A stretch of DNA of 64,000 nt from Dactylellina haptotyla (taxonomy: Eukaryota > Ascomycota > Orbiliomycetes > Orbiliales > Orbiliaceae). Each line of letters starts with the position of its first letter. Positions within the stretch are counted from its first letter, which is position 1. The notes under the pieces are model-generated. The model worked only from the letters and a program-made list of their open reading frames with translations. It searched no databases and had not been told where the DNA came from. Positions 1-12,324 of the stretch are shown here, piece after piece. The stretch covers positions 3,968,001 to 4,032,000 of the forward strand of contig CM062379.1 in assembly GCA_031310005.1 (NCBI GenBank), written 5' to 3'. A program made the position numbers and the translations under genes.

Positions 1-566
1 GAAGAAGAACCGCTTCGGAGGCCGTCAAGAAAACAAATCTCAGAACGGCCAAACCGGGCTCGGATAATTGACTGCGGAGCAAGTGCCGATACGCTTTCTT
101 CAATGCCGAACATGTTGTGATGCACCCCGGTGGGGTCGAGTTACTAGCGATCAACTCCTCGGGAGGCGAGGTCGGCGTAGATGCCGTCTCCAATGAGACG
201 GCAGATATACGTTGTAACCATCCCCAACGATCTTCGTCGGTGAGGGGTTCGCCTTGGGACATTTTATCGATGTTCTGCGTGGATGCGGTCAACCCCAAGA
301 TCTAAATCTCTGTTGAAAGCGGTCTACAAAACAAAATTACATGGAGAAACGACGTAACAGGCTCCTGTTTCTATGACTGGGTGGCGCACCTCTTGAGAAT
401 GAAGATCATCGCCTTCAACCATTGGTAACCCATAAGTTGAGGCAATTGCCCTTGCAACTGTGGATTTGCCGGTGGCAGCAGGTCCGGCAACAATGAAAAT
501 CCGGGGCAATCGACGGTCGTCGAGGGGGGGCATGGTGTCCTCGGGTGGGATCTCTGGAGAATCCAT
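1..566 (-). CDS. Gluconokinase, 3' part cut by window edge
   Basis: Phosphorylates D-gluconate to 6-phosphogluconate using ATP, feeding the pentose phosphate pathway in the cytosol. Two exons are visible: 566-390 from the ATG at 566, and 274 to beyond position 1, with an intron at 389-275 (donor GTGCGC, acceptor ACGCAG, phase 0). The spliced protein has the P-loop GPAATGKST near residue 28. It continues with GDDLHSQENIDKMSQGEPLT across the splice junction, then DEDRWGWL and CSALKKAYR, all in the order usual for the GntK/IdnK family. The family motif is normally GDDLHP; here the last residue is Ser. The final roughly 30-40 residues lie outside the window. I consider the family call secure because the splice restores a diagnostic motif. 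Confidence 0.92.
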
Positions 567-1681
567 CTGTATACAGAGCGTCCTGTGAGATTGATAAATT
601 GGTAGATTCTAACGATTTCTAACGGCTGGCCGATGGCGCTCGTATTCAGCTGATGGTGTTTGTAATTCGGGTGGAGGCTATTTTTCCGATAGATGGATTA
701 GTGGTGATGCATCGTCATGACGGCTTCGAGTTGGAACAACAGGCGACGACGGGGGATATAAAGACGGTCGCCGTCACAACTCACAGCCCTGAACATGGAG
801 GAAAAAAGCCCTGACGGAGGGGTGCGCCCCTTTCGGTGCCCCTCCACCTACGTCGTATCCCAAAATTCTTTTACAGCGGAGGCTGACTCCGCAGTACTCA
901 GGCGACAAGAATGCGGGGAAATCGCAATTCCATGCTTCCTGCTCGAACACCAAAACGGAGAAAAAAAGACGCAAAATCGAAAAGGTTAAAAGCCAACCGA
1001 GCAGGAAAAAAAAAAAAAGAATAAAAAACTTGTGAGAAAATATATTATTTATTCTTTTTCGGACCAACCGATAGACGTCTTTTTACTAGGTAGTCGAATC
1101 AGGAGTGCAGAGAAGTGGAGAGAAATGTACGAGGTAAGCAGGCTCGAGTTTATTGCTCAGGACGGACATGTGGTCGCGAGACCCACTATGCAGGCAATAC
1201 CTTTCGTTTTTCCTTCGTAGGTATTCCCACTACGTTTTAGCTTTCAGACTACGGCGGCAAGGCGGTGCTGGTCTATGTCTGTGCCATGTATGTACCCCGG
1301 ATCATCAGGGCCGGAGTAGTGGGATTGGGGAGCAAGGACGTCATATTTGTTCTTCGGCTGGGCAGGCCGACGAGTAGAACAGTGCATATTGCTACTATCG
1401 ATATCCTGGCAAGTGCCTGCAATAATACAACAGGGCATGCATCTCGACTTTCGTGTTGTTGGTGTGGTGGGTTCCTGGCCAATGTTACACGGATGGACAG
1501 ATCCCAGAAAGCTGGGTCGAGCTGGGGAACATTGCTTCTAATGGTATAGCGCAGGTACGAAACTCAGGTGCCTGGAGGTGGGAAACAACTTCGATTGCGT
1601 TACCGTGCATATATATACATGTAATTTGCATTACAAAAAAACTCTTGGGAGGACCATGGTTTTCTTGGCCTCACCTCTTCT
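567..1681. other. Intergenic, no gene seen
   Basis: This is the upstream region of the gluconokinase and the 3' flank of the ankyrin gene. It contains A-rich tracts (for example 1005-1018). Short open frames on both strands have no recognisable domain and probably arise from base composition. Confidence 0.6.
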
Positions 1682-4600
1682 TCAAACTTGGAAATCAATA
1701 CTCGAGCTTGATATACGATTGCCTTGGTAGCCAATGGGCGTAGCCAGACTCTCGGCAATTGCTATCACCCCTTGTGCTTTGCGTATGGCTTCATATGATT
1801 CATCAAACAGCACATACCGCCCACCCGGGGATTCACAACGGGAAAATAAGCGCCGAACCTTTTCTTTGGCTTCCGGGATTTTCATCCACGCTGCATTTCC
1901 TAGATCTATGTAATCGTATGGTAGTCTTCCACTATTGTCTTCGATGTTGAAATCTGCCCCTAGGCGCCACAGGCATTGCAATGCCTCAATCACCCTTCCC
2001 ACTTCTTCTATCGATGAAACCGCCAAATGAGCTGCTGTATATCCTTCCGTTGTCAGCCTTTCATTCGGATCAATCCCACAATCGGTGATAAGCCAGATCA
2101 TGGTAGGTTGTTGCACTAGAGCATAGCTAAGAGCATTGTGCCCATTCGCGTCTTTCCCATCCATATCCGCCCCTTCATCTCTGAGGAAACCGAGGATGTC
2201 GTTATAGCCCAGCCCTGCAGCAACATGAACCGCTGTACAACTGGGAACATTTGCAATACTTGTACTCGTATTCAAGAACGATATATAATCTGAATTCGTG
2301 GGAGAAACCCTTTTTTGGTGTTCACAAATAGTTCTGAAAACCGGATAAGCTCCTTTCCTCGCAGCTAAAATCATGTCCGGTATCGGCCCGTCGGTTTTCA
2401 ATACAGCCCCATTTTCCAGCAAAGCCGCAACGGTCACCATCTTTTGCTCCCCAATCTCTATTGTGAGAGCGCTCTTACCGTCGCGATCCACCGCGTTGAT
2501 ATCCATCCCAAGACGGCAGAATAAAGGAATGAGGTTTATGTTATCTGAGCCTGCTGCCAGGGAAAAATGCAACAGAGGTGGGGTTAATGTCACATCAAGT
2601 GTAGGGTTTGCACCAGAATTTACCAGCTGGCTGAATACTTCGGGTGATTTGGATAAAATCGCGAGGTGCAACAAAGACGACTTAGTCTTTAGTTGCTCCT
2701 CAGAAGGATCTAGGCTCGCTCCAGCGTCGAGGAACAATTGAAGGCAGTCCAAAAGCTGAACGTCACTTTCCCACGGCCCAATGTCATCGTAATCTTCGAA
2801 CTCCGGCGGCAGAGTGGTGATGATATTTACTTTTCCTCTTGTGCTAGCCGCAATACGGAGAAGATGGGCGATAGGCGACTGATTAGAATGCTGGAAAGGC
2901 TCGTCAGGATTCATCCCCGCACTTAGAAATAACTTTATAATGTCCATATCGCCCGTGTATAATGCCACATGCATCGGCTTTTCGAGTAGTTTTCGATCGT
3001 AATGTGGGCCCATACGTTCCAAGAGAAGGCTACAAATCCCGAGGCTACCCGAGGCTGCAGCGTAGAAGAGGGGCGTATACCCAAGGTTGTCTGTATCATT
3101 GACATCAATTGTTCCATCAGAGAGTATCGTTTCCAGGAGATCAATAGCACCAGGTTCCGCGTGTTCGCCCCAGAGCTTTTCTGCTTTCTTCAGGATATCG
3201 GGTGGAGGCTTGGGGAGAGGGCCGATGTCCTTGATATAATCTTTTAAGAAGTACCTTACGACGACTACCCCTAGATAATCGACGCCGAATATCAGGAAAC
3301 TGCATATAAGATGCACCGCATTCATTCCGTTGGCCATTGGTTGATTTATAATATCTAAACTTCGAATATGCTTCAGGATGTTTCCTGCTGCCGCAAGGTT
3401 GCCATGTAAGAGCGCAGTTTGAAGAGGTGTCGCATGTGCTGAATTCAATTGACCTATCAATTGATCTATTTGATTATTTGAAGTTCGAAAGAGGCAGTCA
3501 AGGCAGCCGGTGCTGTCTGATATAGCGGCCAAGTGGAATAAGTTCTGTCCATCATGGTCTTGAACCATCAAATTCGCCCCTCTTGCCATGAGAATTTCAA
3601 CTAGTGCGGAGTTGTCCCTACAAACAGCAACTGATATGGGGGTTGAATTTGCGTTTCCATCAGTAGTTTCCATATCAGCCCCGTTATCCAGGAGGAACCT
3701 GACGTAATCTGTCCTATCGTTGTGTACAGCCAACAGAATTGGCCACCAACCGTCGTCATCCAGCTTAGAGATCGTGCTTCTTGGGTTGAACCCTAGCAAC
3801 ACCTTACCAACATCACAGGATCCATACATAGCAGCCGTTTCATACGCGGAGAATTCCTCAAGGCCTTTCCTTTCAGGAGTAAAGCCATTGTTTAAGAGAA
3901 TTTTGACAATTTCAGGTCGGTTACAGATACAAGCCAAATGGAGAGCTGTCTGGCCGTTCCTGTTTATATGCGTTCGTAAATCCAGCTCCCAATCCGGCTG
4001 GTCCGAATATTCAATCATTGCGTTCAAGATGCGTATGGCGGTTGAATCCTGACCGAGGAGTATCGCGATATCTAATACATTATTCCCCTCATAATTTGGG
4101 ATGAAGAAAACAGGTACCATAGTAGATTCAGAGGATAGGGCGAACTCAATCGTTTCTTTGGCCTGGTTTTCAGCAGCGTAGTGGAGGAAAGTATTGCCAT
4201 TTTCGAGCTCTTGATAGTTGGCTGCAGCGCCGTAAAACAGAAGAAGGGATATTATATCGGTATAGTTGCCTTTGGCGGCAAGATAGATAGGCAGTTGTCT
4301 GAAATCAGAAGTATCCGGTGGACCTTTCGCATTCATCCCGGCTCGTAGGAGTAGATGTGCGATTTCCGTAGCACCGTCTCGGCATGCCAGTTGCAAACAG
4401 TTGAGATTGTCACTCGCACCCACTGCCTCTAATGATATCATTTGGTCGCGATCCAGAGATGACAAAATTAGGTCAAGGATAGTCTCGTCGTTGTTCATAG
4501 TAGCCAACTTGACTGCTTTAGAAAAACTCGCTCCGGTCCCGACGGCAGAATAGCAGCAGATGTCTTGAAACCTGGTTAAACACAGTTCAACAACTCTAGG

Positions 4601-7600
4601 GTAACCACAACCCGCAGCAATAATAAAGGTATTCGATACCAGTATGATTTCATCAGGAGTAAGAGGCGAACCATCCGGCGGCATAAGCATATCGTATAGA
4701 GCCACTAAATTTTGAGTTTTCATATAAACCCATAATGCTGGTGGGAATGTCTTGACGAAACCGAAATTCAAGTTGGGCCGCAGGAGTTGAATGGCACGAA
4801 CAGTTGGATCGGAACTCCGCTTATAAATCGAACTAGTAGGACTCAAAGCACGGCTCGCTCGGCTTCTGGTCGATGCATTCGATGGACGTCTCGAAGGCGC
4901 GGTAGTCGGACGTGATTGTGGTGCTAGTTGCTTGTCAGAATATGAAAATACGAAATTGAGATTTAGAGGGAACGCCATACCGGGACCAAAAACATGAGTT
5001 GGGGGCAATTCTACTACTTCGGCTGCGGCAATACTGTACCGAGACTCCGTAAAACTGGCCTTTGCGTGTAGCCTCCAAAGTAACTTGCATTCATCGCTAT
5101 CTTCCCCAAGGACTCTCTCGGAATGGAGGGCAAGACTTCTGCAAATTTCTGCTAGCGGCTTTTTCTCTTGTATGTTCTGGAACTCAAGCTTGCAGAATAT
5201 CTGTGTCTCAATTGAAAAACAAGCCCGGGACGCCAAAGCCCTTGCAGTCAGTGTCCAGGGGTGATTAGGACCCAGAAGCCTTTGGCAAGTCTCCAAAAGC
5301 CCGAAAACGAAATCTCCAGCGTGAAGCCAGTGATTACTATTCCGAAACTTCTTTAAGGCCTGTTCTGCCATGTGGAAGAGCATCTCCTTAGAAATTATAG
5401 GTTTCAAGCTGCTTGCCTCGGCCTCCTGAATTTCTTGCACGATCTTCGAAAAGGCATCAAATATCCTCAAGAGATTACCATTCTTCTGTAATGCGGGTAC
5501 AAGGATGACCAACAAGTCTTCTGGGGTTCCAGATATACCACTGGCATGCAAAATATCGACCATTTTGTCAAGATTACTGTTGTTCATCCGAAGAATGGAT
5601 TCCGCAACTGTAAGGTCTGGATTGCGAAAGGCTGTTGTCTGGCCGTTGAAATTATGGATCAGCTGACACACTCGGTAAAAGTAGCATGTTAGTAAATGTC
5701 TCGCACAGAGGTCCAAGATATTTGCGAAAGAAACCAGAGCTAAATGCTCTTCGTCAGGATCCGAGCCAAGGTATCCAAAGACTCTGTGTTCCGCCACCGG
5801 AAACTTGCTAGTCCCAAGATCCTCCAGGCCATCTTCCATCCGCAGACATTTGTCACTATTGCCGATGAATATATCGTAGTCTAAGGTGTTGAACTCGGAG
5901 CTCGCCCCCAAAAGGATGATGCTTTGAGTTCTCTCGTTGTGGCCGGTATCTGGCTGGTCTTCGTCTTCATCAATGTTATATTTCCACAAAGTAAGAATCG
6001 CCTCGAGAGCATTCCGGTCGACTTTCCAACCGGTCCAATTGCTGTTGCGATCATCTACCATTACATCCCGGTATATTTCAATCTTGATGGTGGCTTTCTC
6101 CAATTCGTCCCTTTTCGAGCCAACCCGTGAAAATGCAACATGCACCTGAAATTCAAAATACGATAAAGATTTGGCTGACTCCTTCAATTCAATATCGGAC
6201 GAATACACAAAATTAGTCAGCTCTTCCATTGCCTTTGCCAAGGATTCTGCAAGCGATGTTGTCGAACGATCCTCTAAGGGCCAGGGGCATATCTCTCTGA
6301 GCCTACTCCTAGTAGCAAAAGTGCCCAGGTCTCCCTCCTCGGGAGGGTCCGAGGTATTTAGAGGTTTAACTGTCCATTTGGAGCAATTTGTGGTTTTTCG
6401 AGCCATCCAATCGAGTTCTTGTCCGTCGGGAACGGTATCGAGTATTGGCCGGTTTCCTAGTTGTCGTCGAACCATGATTCGCAACAGGGACGCGAACAAA
6501 GTTGCGGCCAACTGAGCCAGTGTAGCAGAGTAATGCATTCCCCGCAATCCAGTAAACTGAACGACGAAGCCAACAACGCTAACGGCAGACCCGAGTACTG
6601 TTGCGACGTTTGGCGATTCCTTTGTATTATTGAATCTCGAGGACATTATCTGACGCCTGTTAGTCGGTGCGTACAGACAGAAGCCTCCGAAGTTTTGATC
6701 AGTCACCCTCTGGTGACGTTGAAGCCATGCGATTCGCAGCCGATACCCCTCAGGTATATTCTTGCGCTCGAGATGCCAATCTTCTTCTTTTGATCGCTTT
6801 TGCACCACCATGGAACATGCAAACATTCCTAGAATCACAAACACGGTACCGGTGACCGTCAGAGGACAAGCGTAAGGGGGAACTCGACGGTTGTTCTTTG
6901 TGAAGTTTTCGTTGAACGGATGCAAATAGGTTATCACAAGTTGGAATGCGATAACTCCAAATTGGAAAAGACTGGCGAATAGAGCCACTATTGCGAGCTC
7001 GGTTCTCGAAGTTGCATCTCCTGTGACATTCAATGAAAGGTTAGGCGGACAGACCACAATATTCTCTGTACGTTTTTGTCTCCTTCTCCTACGACGGCTC
7101 TCAGGAGCTGGGACGGATACGAGCACAGGCTCGGCCTCCAGTTCGAACACATTATTGTCGAATAGCTGGCTAGGAGTGTGGTTAACCTCCACAACATCGG
7201 TCTTTCTAGACGACCTGACCAATTTTGCGGTTAGAGCGTCCGTGAGACTAAAGACACCTGCAAAAGGAGCAAGGAAAGCCCTTCTGCTCTCTTCATTCTT
7301 AGTATCCAGGAGTGTGTCTTCGTCGGAACCATCTAAATTCATAGATGGGCCGATGGCCCGAACGGAGTCGGTTTTCTCAAGCCAGAGAACTTCGGTGACA
7401 TAAGGCGAACCCAAAGTTCGCACAATAGTCTCGCCGTTCCAGAGCTCACAGACGTCGGCAGATGTGCTTGACATCAATTCTAACTCAGCCTCGCCCTTAC
7501 TTTCACGAGCTCGCCCGATGACAGCCCTCAACCATCGCGGGCCACCGACGCGAATAGCTGAAACGACAGCCGTGATGATTCCCAAAGGCGCCATTGCAAA

Positions 7601-7834
7601 TATGACGGCGTCTAGCCATAATAGCGACTGGCTAAGATACTGCTTCGCAACCTGCTCACCAAATAAGGTGAGCAGCGGAGCGAGGTCACTGAATAAATTA
7701 TTACTGAAGTCATCGCCTTCCCAAAAGTCAGTAAAACAAGTTTTTGTGTTTATTTTTTTTCTTCTTTCCAATTGTATTTTTCTTGTCGACACGTCCTCTC
7801 GAAGCTTTCTGAACACTTACCACCATCTGCGCAT
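1682..7834 (-). CDS. Large membrane protein with ankyrin repeats
   Basis: The main exon (7688-1682) is open without interruption, but upstream of it in frame there is a stop and no ATG. I therefore place a 14-nt first exon at 7834-7821 (MRRW plus two bases), donor GTAAGT at 7820, and an acceptor at TTATTCAG before 7688. This gives 2,006 residues. A second acceptor 15 nt upstream (exon from 7703) keeps the same frame. The N-terminal region holds hydrophobic segments at about residues 33-50, 235-259, 280-300, 366-386 and 392-410, and a basic stretch (ESRRRRRRQKR) near 201-211. From about residue 1000 to 1930 many ankyrin units follow, for example TALHLACICNRPEIVKILLN and TPLFYAAASGSLGICSLLLE. 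The C-terminus carries no transmembrane segment. I recognise the family, N-terminal membrane domain plus C-terminal ankyrins, as common in filamentous ascomycetes; its function is unknown to me. A role in membrane-tethered protein recognition is inference. Confidence 0.85.
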
Positions 7835-8893
7835 ACCAGTTGCGCGAAACCCAAGAAGCACAGGCAAGCGAGACCGACGAGATTCGTTCGGTTATTGTGA
7901 CCTCTCATATTATTGTGTTGAAATGGCGCTCCCTCAGTTAGGGGCTCCTCAAAGCCTTTGCATTCCCGCTGCCGCGATTTGATCGATTTTTAGAGACAGA
8001 GTTCTCACTTATCTTGCGGATAGGATCGGGTGTCGCACAACATGTTAACAAGAATACAAACGGTTAAAACAACTCCCGCATTCTGAAGAAAAGGTGAGGT
8101 GAGAATGCAAAATGTGGCAATTTTTGAAGGATTCAGTTGATCCCCGTCTACAAGAGCGCGGCGTTTGGCGATTAGGCCCTCTGTGTAACAGACGCACTAA
8201 AAGCTGTGGAAGATAAAAGGGATTGGAGAGTGTGCCTCAGTGCGGGCGGACATTGCGAAGATTTTTCAAATATAACCATCCTCGCCCTTGTCCAATAGTC
8301 TCAAGGGCTGAAGAGCTGCTTCCTGCAAGAAATTGCGTTTTTGTCCTAGGCGGCGGGCTGAAGGAACAATACAAGGCTCGGAACGTGATAAACAACGTCG
8401 ATATTGGTTGGCTGTTCGGAACCCATCAGCCTGGTCGACGGGTGTATGTGTGCCATTATGCAAGACCGCGACCGTCGGATGCTTGATCTTGTCCTTCACT
8501 TTACATAGTGTAGTGTGAGACGAAAGGGTGTATCGCGGAAAAGATAGATATGAATTTGGCGTGCGCCTGGCATGCAGGGAGGCGCACTTGGTATTGCTTG
8601 GTATTGTCACTGAGCTCTGGTTCGCAGCTACCCAACTGGGCCACCGCCGCGCTATGACCTCAGGCCGGAGGCATCACCCGCCAGAGCACACACAGCTTCT
8701 GAGATCCCACTGTTGCTGAATAATAGAGTTGCACCCTGCAAGCTGTGGAACACGTATCTTGCTGCTTCTCGCTCCTTGGAGCAGTAATCCTTATAGCTTT
8801 GAAGCGTCTCTAACGCGGGGTCGCGTGCAAAGTACTGCCTCCAACGCCTGCCAGCTACCGTGCTCTCTCCATCAATCGACATTCTCAGTAAAA
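7835..8893. promoter_or_regulatory. Divergent intergenic region, ankyrin gene / PPOX-like gene
   Basis: This stretch of about 1.06 kb separates two divergently transcribed start codons (7834 minus, 8894 plus) and must hold both promoters. I see no coding sequence or conserved element that I can name. Confidence 0.5.
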
Positions 8894-9801
8894 ATGCCAC
8901 CGTCACCAGCTCCTTGGAAGCAGGCTTTGGCCGCTCACATCCAGACCTTATCCTGCCCGACCTTTTCTTTTGCTACTGCATCTACAGCAGGCGGGAGCGT
9001 GGCCCCTCATGTCAGGACCCTGTATAGCGCTCCCAAAACACTTACAAGGCTTGAGAAAAAAAGAAGGCATGAATGAGCATTTTTGGCTAAGATATCAACT
9101 TTTCGTTCTATAGAATCTACCGGGGTTTCTATGCCGAACTCCCAGCGAATAAATACAATCCCGTCCCAGGGAATCAGGGATACGCATCTGATCTGCTAGC
9201 GTTTACGACGGACAAGAGGATGCAAAAGTTCACCGACCTCGGTGGCACCGAAGGGGTTGATGTTTCTTCTCCTTCTTCCAACGTTGAAGCTTGCTTTTGG
9301 ATCCCAAAGGGAGATAATCCGATGATTGGTAAACAGTGGAGAATCCGGGGTAGATGTTTTGTGCTCCCGCGGGACCTCGACAGGTCGGACGGTATTGCGG
9401 AAGAAACTAAACGATGGCTTATTGGGAAGTTAATGAAGGATGGCGGTGGAGGGAACGGCGAGGGATTCGATTTCACGAGAGAGTATAAGGCCCATTTTGG
9501 GAATCTGTCACCGGCGCTGCGTGGTTCGTTTAGGAACCCGCTCCCTGGTGCCCCGAAGGAGCTTGGGAATGGTGGATTAACCCCGCGGAGTCCGATTGCC
9601 GATGATGAATTGAACCAGGAGGTTGCACTGTCGAATTTTCGGGTAGTGGTTATAGAGCCTACGAGGGTGGAATTCCTGGATTTGGAAGTACCGTCCAAAA
9701 CTATCTGGGTTCCCATAGGCGGGGAAGCTGAGAAGACCGAGAAGTTGGAGAAATTTGGTAAAGTGGAGGGGGATTGGAGAGAGGTCGAAGTTTGGCCATA
9801 A
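8894..9801 (+). CDS. Pyridoxamine 5'-phosphate oxidase-like FMN protein
   Basis: Two exons: 8894-9021 and 9114-9801, with an intron at 9022-9113 (GTATAG..CTATAG, phase 2), give 271 residues. The start ATG is the first of the exon and opens with MPPSPAPWKQAL, the usual beginning of fungal members of the Alr4036-type PPOX family. The splice restores the stretch PHVRTLIYRGFYAEL, a family hallmark of the split-barrel flavin-binding fold. LLAFTTDKR and the later VEACFWIPKG and WRIRGRCFVL strands also fit. These proteins bind FMN; whether this one oxidises pyridoxamine phosphate or another substrate cannot be read from sequence. The C-terminus ends in VEVWP, close to the EVxRLxP-type ending of the family. 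It is probably cytosolic; I see no targeting signal. Confidence 0.87.
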
Positions 9802-9934
9802 GAAATAAGAAAATGGTATTCATAATGATACTGCAACGCTAAATCCAATAGTTGTACTTGAGAGAATAAAAACAGATAGAAAAGAAAAAAAAAACCAGAA
9901 GAAAGAACTAGAAGGGACTCGAGGGGGAAACACT

Positions 9935-11259
9935 TTAATCCACTTTGTATCCTCCAATGTGATGGAACATAGCACTGCATTTTTCTCCCTGCCACAACAT
10001 ATCGTAATAACCTCCTCGGGATGTCTCAGGTGGTAATCTTATATCAAATATATCAGGGAGGTCCGGTACGAACGCTTGTGATGTGTGATGCGGCGGTGTT
10101 GAAATGGTGTCCTGGGACTCCAGGCCTCCGTCTTGGTCCTCAAAGCTTGGTATCGAGATTTTTGCCTTGCCTTTCCCTTTGTCTAGAGGTTGTGAGGATG
10201 GACCGGGTTCGCCGTCTTCGTCAACTTGTGTATCATCGTCTTCTACATTTTCTATATCGTCATCTTCGTCTGAGTAAGAATCATAATCTTCTTCGTCGTC
10301 TGTCAGTCCGAGAAGAACCGCTGTGTGGAGTAAAAGCGGGTTAGATGATAATTTCAAATAAATAGGTCATGGGATTTCCTTGAATGAGGACGAACCCAAG
10401 TCTTCGAGCCTGCCGCCAATGGCCTCCTTTCTGTCGTCCGTCCATTTGAAAAACCGGACGCGAGTTCCTGCCAAAAGTATGTTAGTGCGCGAGAGATAAC
10501 GAGATAACCCAAAATGTAAGGCGAGGTACCCCCTGTTACGAGACCGAAGATGACGCCTAGACCATTCCCTGAGCCCTGCATCCGAAGCCTACATGTGACA
10601 GCGAGCAGCTTTTCTGTCTCTCGTGCGGTGCCCCACCATCCTCCTCCGCCTTCTTTCGCCCAAGTTTCGTTTCCTGGACCGGGGATGTCGACCATGATGG
10701 CGATGTCTACCATTCCGGAACGGGCTTTTGAGAACTTTTGCACTAGCATGGCGTTCTTCCCGCTTCGATCGAGGGACATGACCGATACGTTGATACGGTT
10801 GTCCCTGGGGTCACGCGTGTAGAAATCGGCGACGCCGCGTTGGCGAAGCTCGGAATAGATGCCTCCGTTTCGACGGTAGAACCGCTTGTGGGCGCCCCGC
10901 GAGAAGAGAACGCTGACGGTTTTGCGGTCATCGTCGTCGATGGGCTCTTCGTTGGAATCCTTGTGGTCTTCTTCGTCGTAGTCCTCGTCACCGGGAACCG
11001 GAGACATCCGCGGCGGGGTGAAGTATTCGGTGATGCAATTCACGGCCCAGAGTTCGTAGCCGTTCTGCAGGTTGGAGCGGTAGCTGCCGCGCTTGCTGAC
11101 GAGCCATTGGGAGACGGCGGCGTGGTTGATGTAGTCTTCGGGTTTGGCGAGGGCCGGAGAGGTGAGGTTGGCACCGAATCCTAAGGGATCGCCGGTGGAG
11201 TTTAGATAAGCGTTTCGGACGTAACGGCGACGGTTGAGGGTGTGGTGGTATCTAACCAT
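9935..11259 (-). CDS. Unrecognised protein with acidic C-terminal region
   Basis: I do not recognise this family. The first true ATG is at 11259 (MVRYHHTLNRRRY); the longer open frame upstream begins only at a GTG. The first exon runs to about 10540 and includes an acidic patch (DEDYDEEDHKDSNEE) and a Gly/Trp-rich segment (KEGGGGWWGTARE). A 72-nt intron with good signals (GTAACA..CTAAC..TTGGCAG, 10539-10468) has no stop and keeps frame, so it can also be read through. A further intron ending at CTCCACACAG (about 10320) would join a strongly acidic region (DDEEDYDSYSDEDDDIEN), a KGKGKAK patch and a C-terminus ending near 9935. The donor of that second intron is uncertain; GTTTTT in GCGTCCG|GTTTTT gives the correct phase but is weak. 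If it is not used, translation stops near 10354. Gene presence is likely, exact structure is not. Confidence 0.55.
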
Positions 11260-11973
11260 GCTGCGCAGTGAGTTTTGATTTCTCGGGGAACTGGAGGAAG
11301 CTGAGGTCGAGAGCCGGATGGGTGTACACTTTGCGAGCAGAGTCGGGTGAGTTAGCGAAAGTGATACTGCGTGGCTGGAAAATGCCACAGCGTGCACGCA
11401 CGAAGCAGAGAATGGAATCTCGAGATACACGTACTGTGGGTTGATAGCGGGAAGTACGAACCCCGGCCACCGGCTGGTCGATGCACGTCAAATGGGAAAG
11501 GTGTCGTACGGGGGCTAGCGGGCGTTCTGGCGTGCGGAGGGGTCTCGGACGTGCTTTGGGCAGAAAGGCGGCCGGGGTACGTCGCAGCTCGCTCGACAAA
11601 CATAGAATAAACCCACGATGGCAAACGGAAAATCAAACAATCAATTGCACATTGACGTTAGCTAGCTATACGGCCCGGCTGTGCGAGCTGTGGGAACGGC
11701 CCCCCAGCTCTCCGCGACGGGACGATGGCAATGCCTGGTGCTTCGCGGGCAGGCTAACTGGATCGCGCAGGTGTGAAGCCGCGATGCCTACACCAGATGC
11801 CACCGAGTGCATACTATCCGCTGCTATTGTGCTCGATCGATGGCGGGTGCTGCAGGCCAGCCTTACGCCGCCTGTCCTGTCCGTTCTGGTCAGCCTGTTT
11901 GCCGGCGGGCTGGTTTCCACTTGCCTGGCTCGCGTTCGGAATCCGGGCATCTCCCGCTCGATCTCAATTCACG

Positions 11974-11997
11974 ATCAATCAATCAGTCAATCAATCA
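11974..11997. repeat. ATCA-type microsatellite
   Basis: Tandem ATCA units with one imperfect copy, lying in the upstream region of the F-box gene. Confidence 0.7.
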
Positions 11998-12041
11998 GGC
12001 CAAATGGACGAGGCTGGTGGGTAGGAGAGCCAATCTATCTC

Positions 12042-12112
12042 CAACATCACCATCACCGCCTGCATCACCACCACCACTTCTACCAGTATCACCACCACCG
12101 CCGCTGCCACCG
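12042..12112. repeat. CAC/CAT-rich simple repeat
   Basis: About 70 nt made almost wholly of CAC, CAT and CCG triplets. It opens spurious His- or Pro-rich frames that I do not consider genes. Confidence 0.7.
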
Positions 12113-12304
12113 TCGTTCGTATCATTCATTCTTCAGACACGTTCCTGTTCGTGCTCCCACCGGCCAATTGCAGTCCACCGCGGCCTCAGCATCCCGCACG
12201 TAGCTCGTTCGCTCGATTAATGGCATTGCATGCACCCACTCTCGCATGTTCCTTCATGTACACGCCCGTGCCACAGTAGAAACCCAGTTCCCTGCGAGAG
12301 AGCA

Positions 12305-12324
12305 GAGAAGAGAGAGAGAGAGAG
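12305..12324. repeat. GA dinucleotide tract
   Basis: Run of GA units directly followed by TTCATTCATTCGTTCATTCC in the F-box gene leader. Confidence 0.7.

Noticed and set aside
774-1067. 97-codon hydrophobic open frame on the minus strand
   Set aside because: Generated by T/A-rich tracts, no domain, and no ATG context or neighbours supporting a gene.
7464-7982. 172-codon plus-strand open frame antisense to the ankyrin gene start
   Set aside because: Lies mostly over the coding strand of the ankyrin gene and its sequence has no recognisable features.
11481-12220. His/Pro-rich open frames upstream of the F-box gene
   Set aside because: Produced by the CAC/CAT simple repeat.
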